This document shows, one piece after another, positions 7,773-8,412 of a stretch of DNA of 8,412 bases. A program made the position numbers and the translations under genes. The DNA is from Synergistaceae bacterium (GTDB taxonomy: Bacteria > Synergistota > Synergistia > Synergistales > Aminobacteriaceae). Where the stretch lies: contig JAISWV010000288.1 of NCBI GenBank assembly GCA_031270755.1, forward strand, positions 1 through 8,412. Reading direction: 5' to 3'. The notes under the pieces are model-generated. The model was given only the letters and a program-made list of their open reading frames with translations. It was not told where the DNA came from and did no database searches. Positions within the stretch are counted from its first letter, which is position 1. Each line of letters begins with the position of its first letter.

Positions 7773-7802
7773 TCTTGAAAAATGGGTAAAGTCAAGATCT
7801 TG
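7773..7802. repeat. Clustered short inverted repeats in the serine hydrolase leader
   Basis: A perfect 10-bp palindrome CAAGATCTTG lies at 7793-7802, and TCTTGA at 7773-7778 pairs with TCAAGA at 7792-7797 across a 13-bp gap. The cluster sits 24-53 bases upstream of the hydrolase GTG start, a sensible place for an operator. It could also be a weak hairpin with no function. Nothing in the sequence identifies a regulator. Confidence 0.3.
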
Positions 7803-8045
7803 TCAGGTTTTTTTCAATTTTTCAATGCTCTTTTCGTAAATCTTCGTTGAGGCTTTGTGATTCATAGAGTCGGCCTCATAATCTTCGATAAACTGCTCCA
7901 ACCATTCCCTGTCTTTTGGGGAGCTGTTCACAAAATTATTGCATATATGTTCCAACTTGTCTCGGGTGTAAACGGTTTTTTTGTAGATTTTCGCGCGGTG
8001 TTCGCGCGGTCCTCGCGCGGGCGCGGAACACCTCCCCCGAGGCGC
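7803..8045 (-). pseudogene. Probable C-terminal gene remnant (unrecognised protein)
   Basis: An 80-codon open frame runs from just after an in-frame TGA (8046-8048) to a TGA at 7803-7805. The last 62 residues (from base 7991 down) look like real protein: charged, helix-prone, with segments such as TRDKLEHICNNFVNSS, REWLEQFIEDYEAD and IYEKSIEKLKK. There is no ATG with a ribosome binding site; the only in-frame starts are a GTG at 7931 and an ATG at 7865 that would leave about 41 or 20 residues. The first 18 residues are encoded by the GC-rich repeat block and look unlike the rest. I read it as the tail of a truncated or frameshifted gene whose 5' end has been lost or replaced. I do not recognise the family. 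A short leaderless gene is a less likely alternative. Confidence 0.35.
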
Positions 8046-8110
8046 TCACGGAACCGAGTTAGCGAATGTCGGTTTTCAGCCATTTGCTGCACAGGCCCCT
8101 GCATGTACAT
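7936..8110 (-). pseudogene. Frameshifted small ORF overlapping the GC-rich repeat block
   Basis: From ATG at 8110 a frame reads MYMQGPVQQMAENRHSLTRF and onward through RERLG, reaching a run of five C on the plus strand (8034-8038; five G in the reading direction). As written, it continues in one frame to a TGA at 7928. If one G is removed, the frame instead reads EVFRARARTARTPREN, then LQKNRLHPRQVGTYMQ, and stops at TAA 7936-7938, a continuous 57-residue basic peptide. There is no ribosome binding site before 8110. It overlaps the remnant at 7803-8045 in another frame, so at most one is a real product. It may instead be part of a dispersed non-coding repeat whose copies give similar spurious ORFs. 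Confidence 0.25.
7991..8023. repeat. Three tandem GC-rich units at exactly 11-bp period
   Basis: TCGCGCGG occurs at 7991-7998, 8002-8009 and 8013-8020, giving three 11-bp units (TCGCGCGGTGT, TCGCGCGGTCC, TCGCGCGGGCG), followed at once by a further GCGCGG (8021-8026 on the plus strand, sharing the end of the third unit). Both flanks are AT-rich or of ordinary composition. The 11-bp period is close to one helical turn, so the block could be a repeated protein-binding site, or simply the core of a slippage-generated or dispersed repeat. Confidence 0.65.
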
Positions 8111-8116
8111 CAGTGA

Positions 8117-8176
8117 GTGAATTATAATCAGCTGTAAGTTATAATAAAGAACGGCTTATGGCTGATTATAATTTGT
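8117..8176. repeat. AT-rich long inverted repeat downstream of the VOC gene
   Basis: AATTATAATCAGC at 8120-8132 is perfectly repeated in inverted form at 8161-8173 (13 bp). Two further positions inward are T-G and G-T, followed by four more pairs (TAAG 8135-8138 with CTTA 8155-8158), leaving a 16-base loop (8139-8154). Three more outward positions (8117-8119 with 8174-8176) are also G-T or T-G. As plus-strand RNA these would all be G-U pairs, so the stem is better formed in a plus-strand transcript than in a minus-strand one. It lies 58 bases beyond the VOC stop codon. It could be a bidirectional terminator, a protein-binding site or the end of a small mobile element. There is no GC-rich stem with T tract. 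Confidence 0.6.
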
Positions 8177-8233
8177 ATAATTTGAGGGGAAAGCTCTTAT
8201 CTCTCCCTGCCGCAGTTCCGTATTTCCAAAGCG

Positions 8234-8412
8234 TTATAGCAACTGCTTGAGCTGCACCGATACCCCGTTAGGGTCGTAAACATAGAAGTAGCAGCTCTTG
8301 GCGTCGGGCGTCCGAATATCGGAAGCGTTCAGTCCCTGTGATAACGCGAGGCCGCGCATTTCATCCAGCTTGTCGGTCAAGAAGCAAAAGTCAAAAAATA
8401 TAATACTGTAAT
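8234..8412 (-). CDS. VOC (glyoxalase/bleomycin resistance fold) protein, C-terminal part only
   Basis: Only the last 58 residues are in the window; the start lies beyond the right edge. The visible part reads FDFCFLTDKLDEM, a helix with GLNASDIRTPDAKSC, the strand YFYVYDP, then DPNGVSVQLKQLL and a TAA stop (8234-8236). The strand-helix-strand order with aromatic residues before DPNGV and a final beta strand is the signature of the last beta-alpha-beta module of vicinal oxygen chelate proteins such as lactoylglutathione lyases and related isomerases. The usual C-terminal metal-binding Glu of glyoxalase I (xEL) is Gln here (VQL), which occurs in some VOC subfamilies and makes a classical glyoxalase I role less certain. 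The substrate cannot be assigned from this fragment. It is separated from the peptide genes by 484 bases and is probably unrelated to them. Confidence 0.75.
   Translation of the reverse strand, partial: YSIIFFDFCFLTDKLDEMRGLALSQGLNASDIRTPDAKSCYFYVYDPNGVSVQLKQLL

Larger units (their letters stand above)
7750..8233. other. 484-base region without an intact gene, with mosaic composition
   Basis: Between the VOC gene and the serine hydrolase lies a patchwork: a palindrome cluster near 7773-7802, an AT-rich stretch (about 7806-7990) that reads like a gene C-terminus on the minus strand, a very GC-rich repeated block (7991-8040), a segment open in a different frame (8041-8110), and a strongly AT-rich inverted repeat (8117-8176). 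Weak minus-strand promoter candidates for the hydrolase unit are a TATAAT at 8121-8126 with a poor -35, and TTTACA followed after 19 bp by TATATG near 7943-7973. None is convincing. No tRNA, transposase or plus-strand gene is supported. Confidence 0.5.

Noticed and set aside
7991..8026. GC-rich repeats considered as a CRISPR array
   Set aside because: The units are 11 bp with 3-bp variable parts, far too short for CRISPR repeats and spacers, and no cas gene is present.

Overview
All convincing genes in this window lie on the minus strand, so read it from right to left. Two groups stand out: a two-gene peptide-metabolism unit (a cytoplasmic penicillin-binding-fold serine hydrolase and an L-Ala-D/L-Glu-type dipeptide epimerase) and, downstream of it, a complete oligopeptide ABC importer (oppB-oppC-oppD-oppF-oppA). 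The right edge holds the C-terminus of a VOC/glyoxalase-fold protein. The host is probably a diderm bacterium: OppA carries an ordinary type I signal peptide with no lipobox, as expected for a soluble periplasmic receptor. The balanced to moderately high GC, strong AGGAGG-like ribosome binding sites and peptide-uptake content would fit an amino-acid-fermenting anaerobe such as a Synergistota member, but that placement is a guess.

Layout: 8412-8234 VOC protein (N-terminus off the window); 8233-7750 a 484-base stretch with no intact gene, holding an AT-rich inverted repeat, a frameshifted small ORF, three GC-rich 8-mers at an exact 11-bp period, a coding-looking C-terminal remnant and a small palindrome cluster; 7749-6913 serine hydrolase; 6891-5800 dipeptide epimerase; 5799-5630 an intergenic region with a near-consensus sigma-70 promoter (TTGAAA-17 bp-TATAAT); 5629-1785 oppB, oppC, oppD and oppF, tightly packed with two ATGA overlaps; 1784-1615 a leader; 1614-1 oppA, whose stop codon lies just outside the window.

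Working model (inference): the Opp system imports short peptides, probably including cell-wall-derived ones. Inside the cell the epimerase converts L-Ala-D-Glu to L-Ala-L-Glu so ordinary peptidases can finish the job, and the serine hydrolase may trim D-amino-acid-containing peptides or amides. The arrangement parallels the Bacillus subtilis dpp-ykf region, where a peptide transporter is linked to an Ala-Glu epimerase (YkfB) and murein-peptide hydrolases. Here a class A beta-lactamase-fold enzyme sits where YkfA or YkfC would be expected. No RNA gene, CRISPR array, insertion sequence with a transposase, or convincing intrinsic terminator was found.
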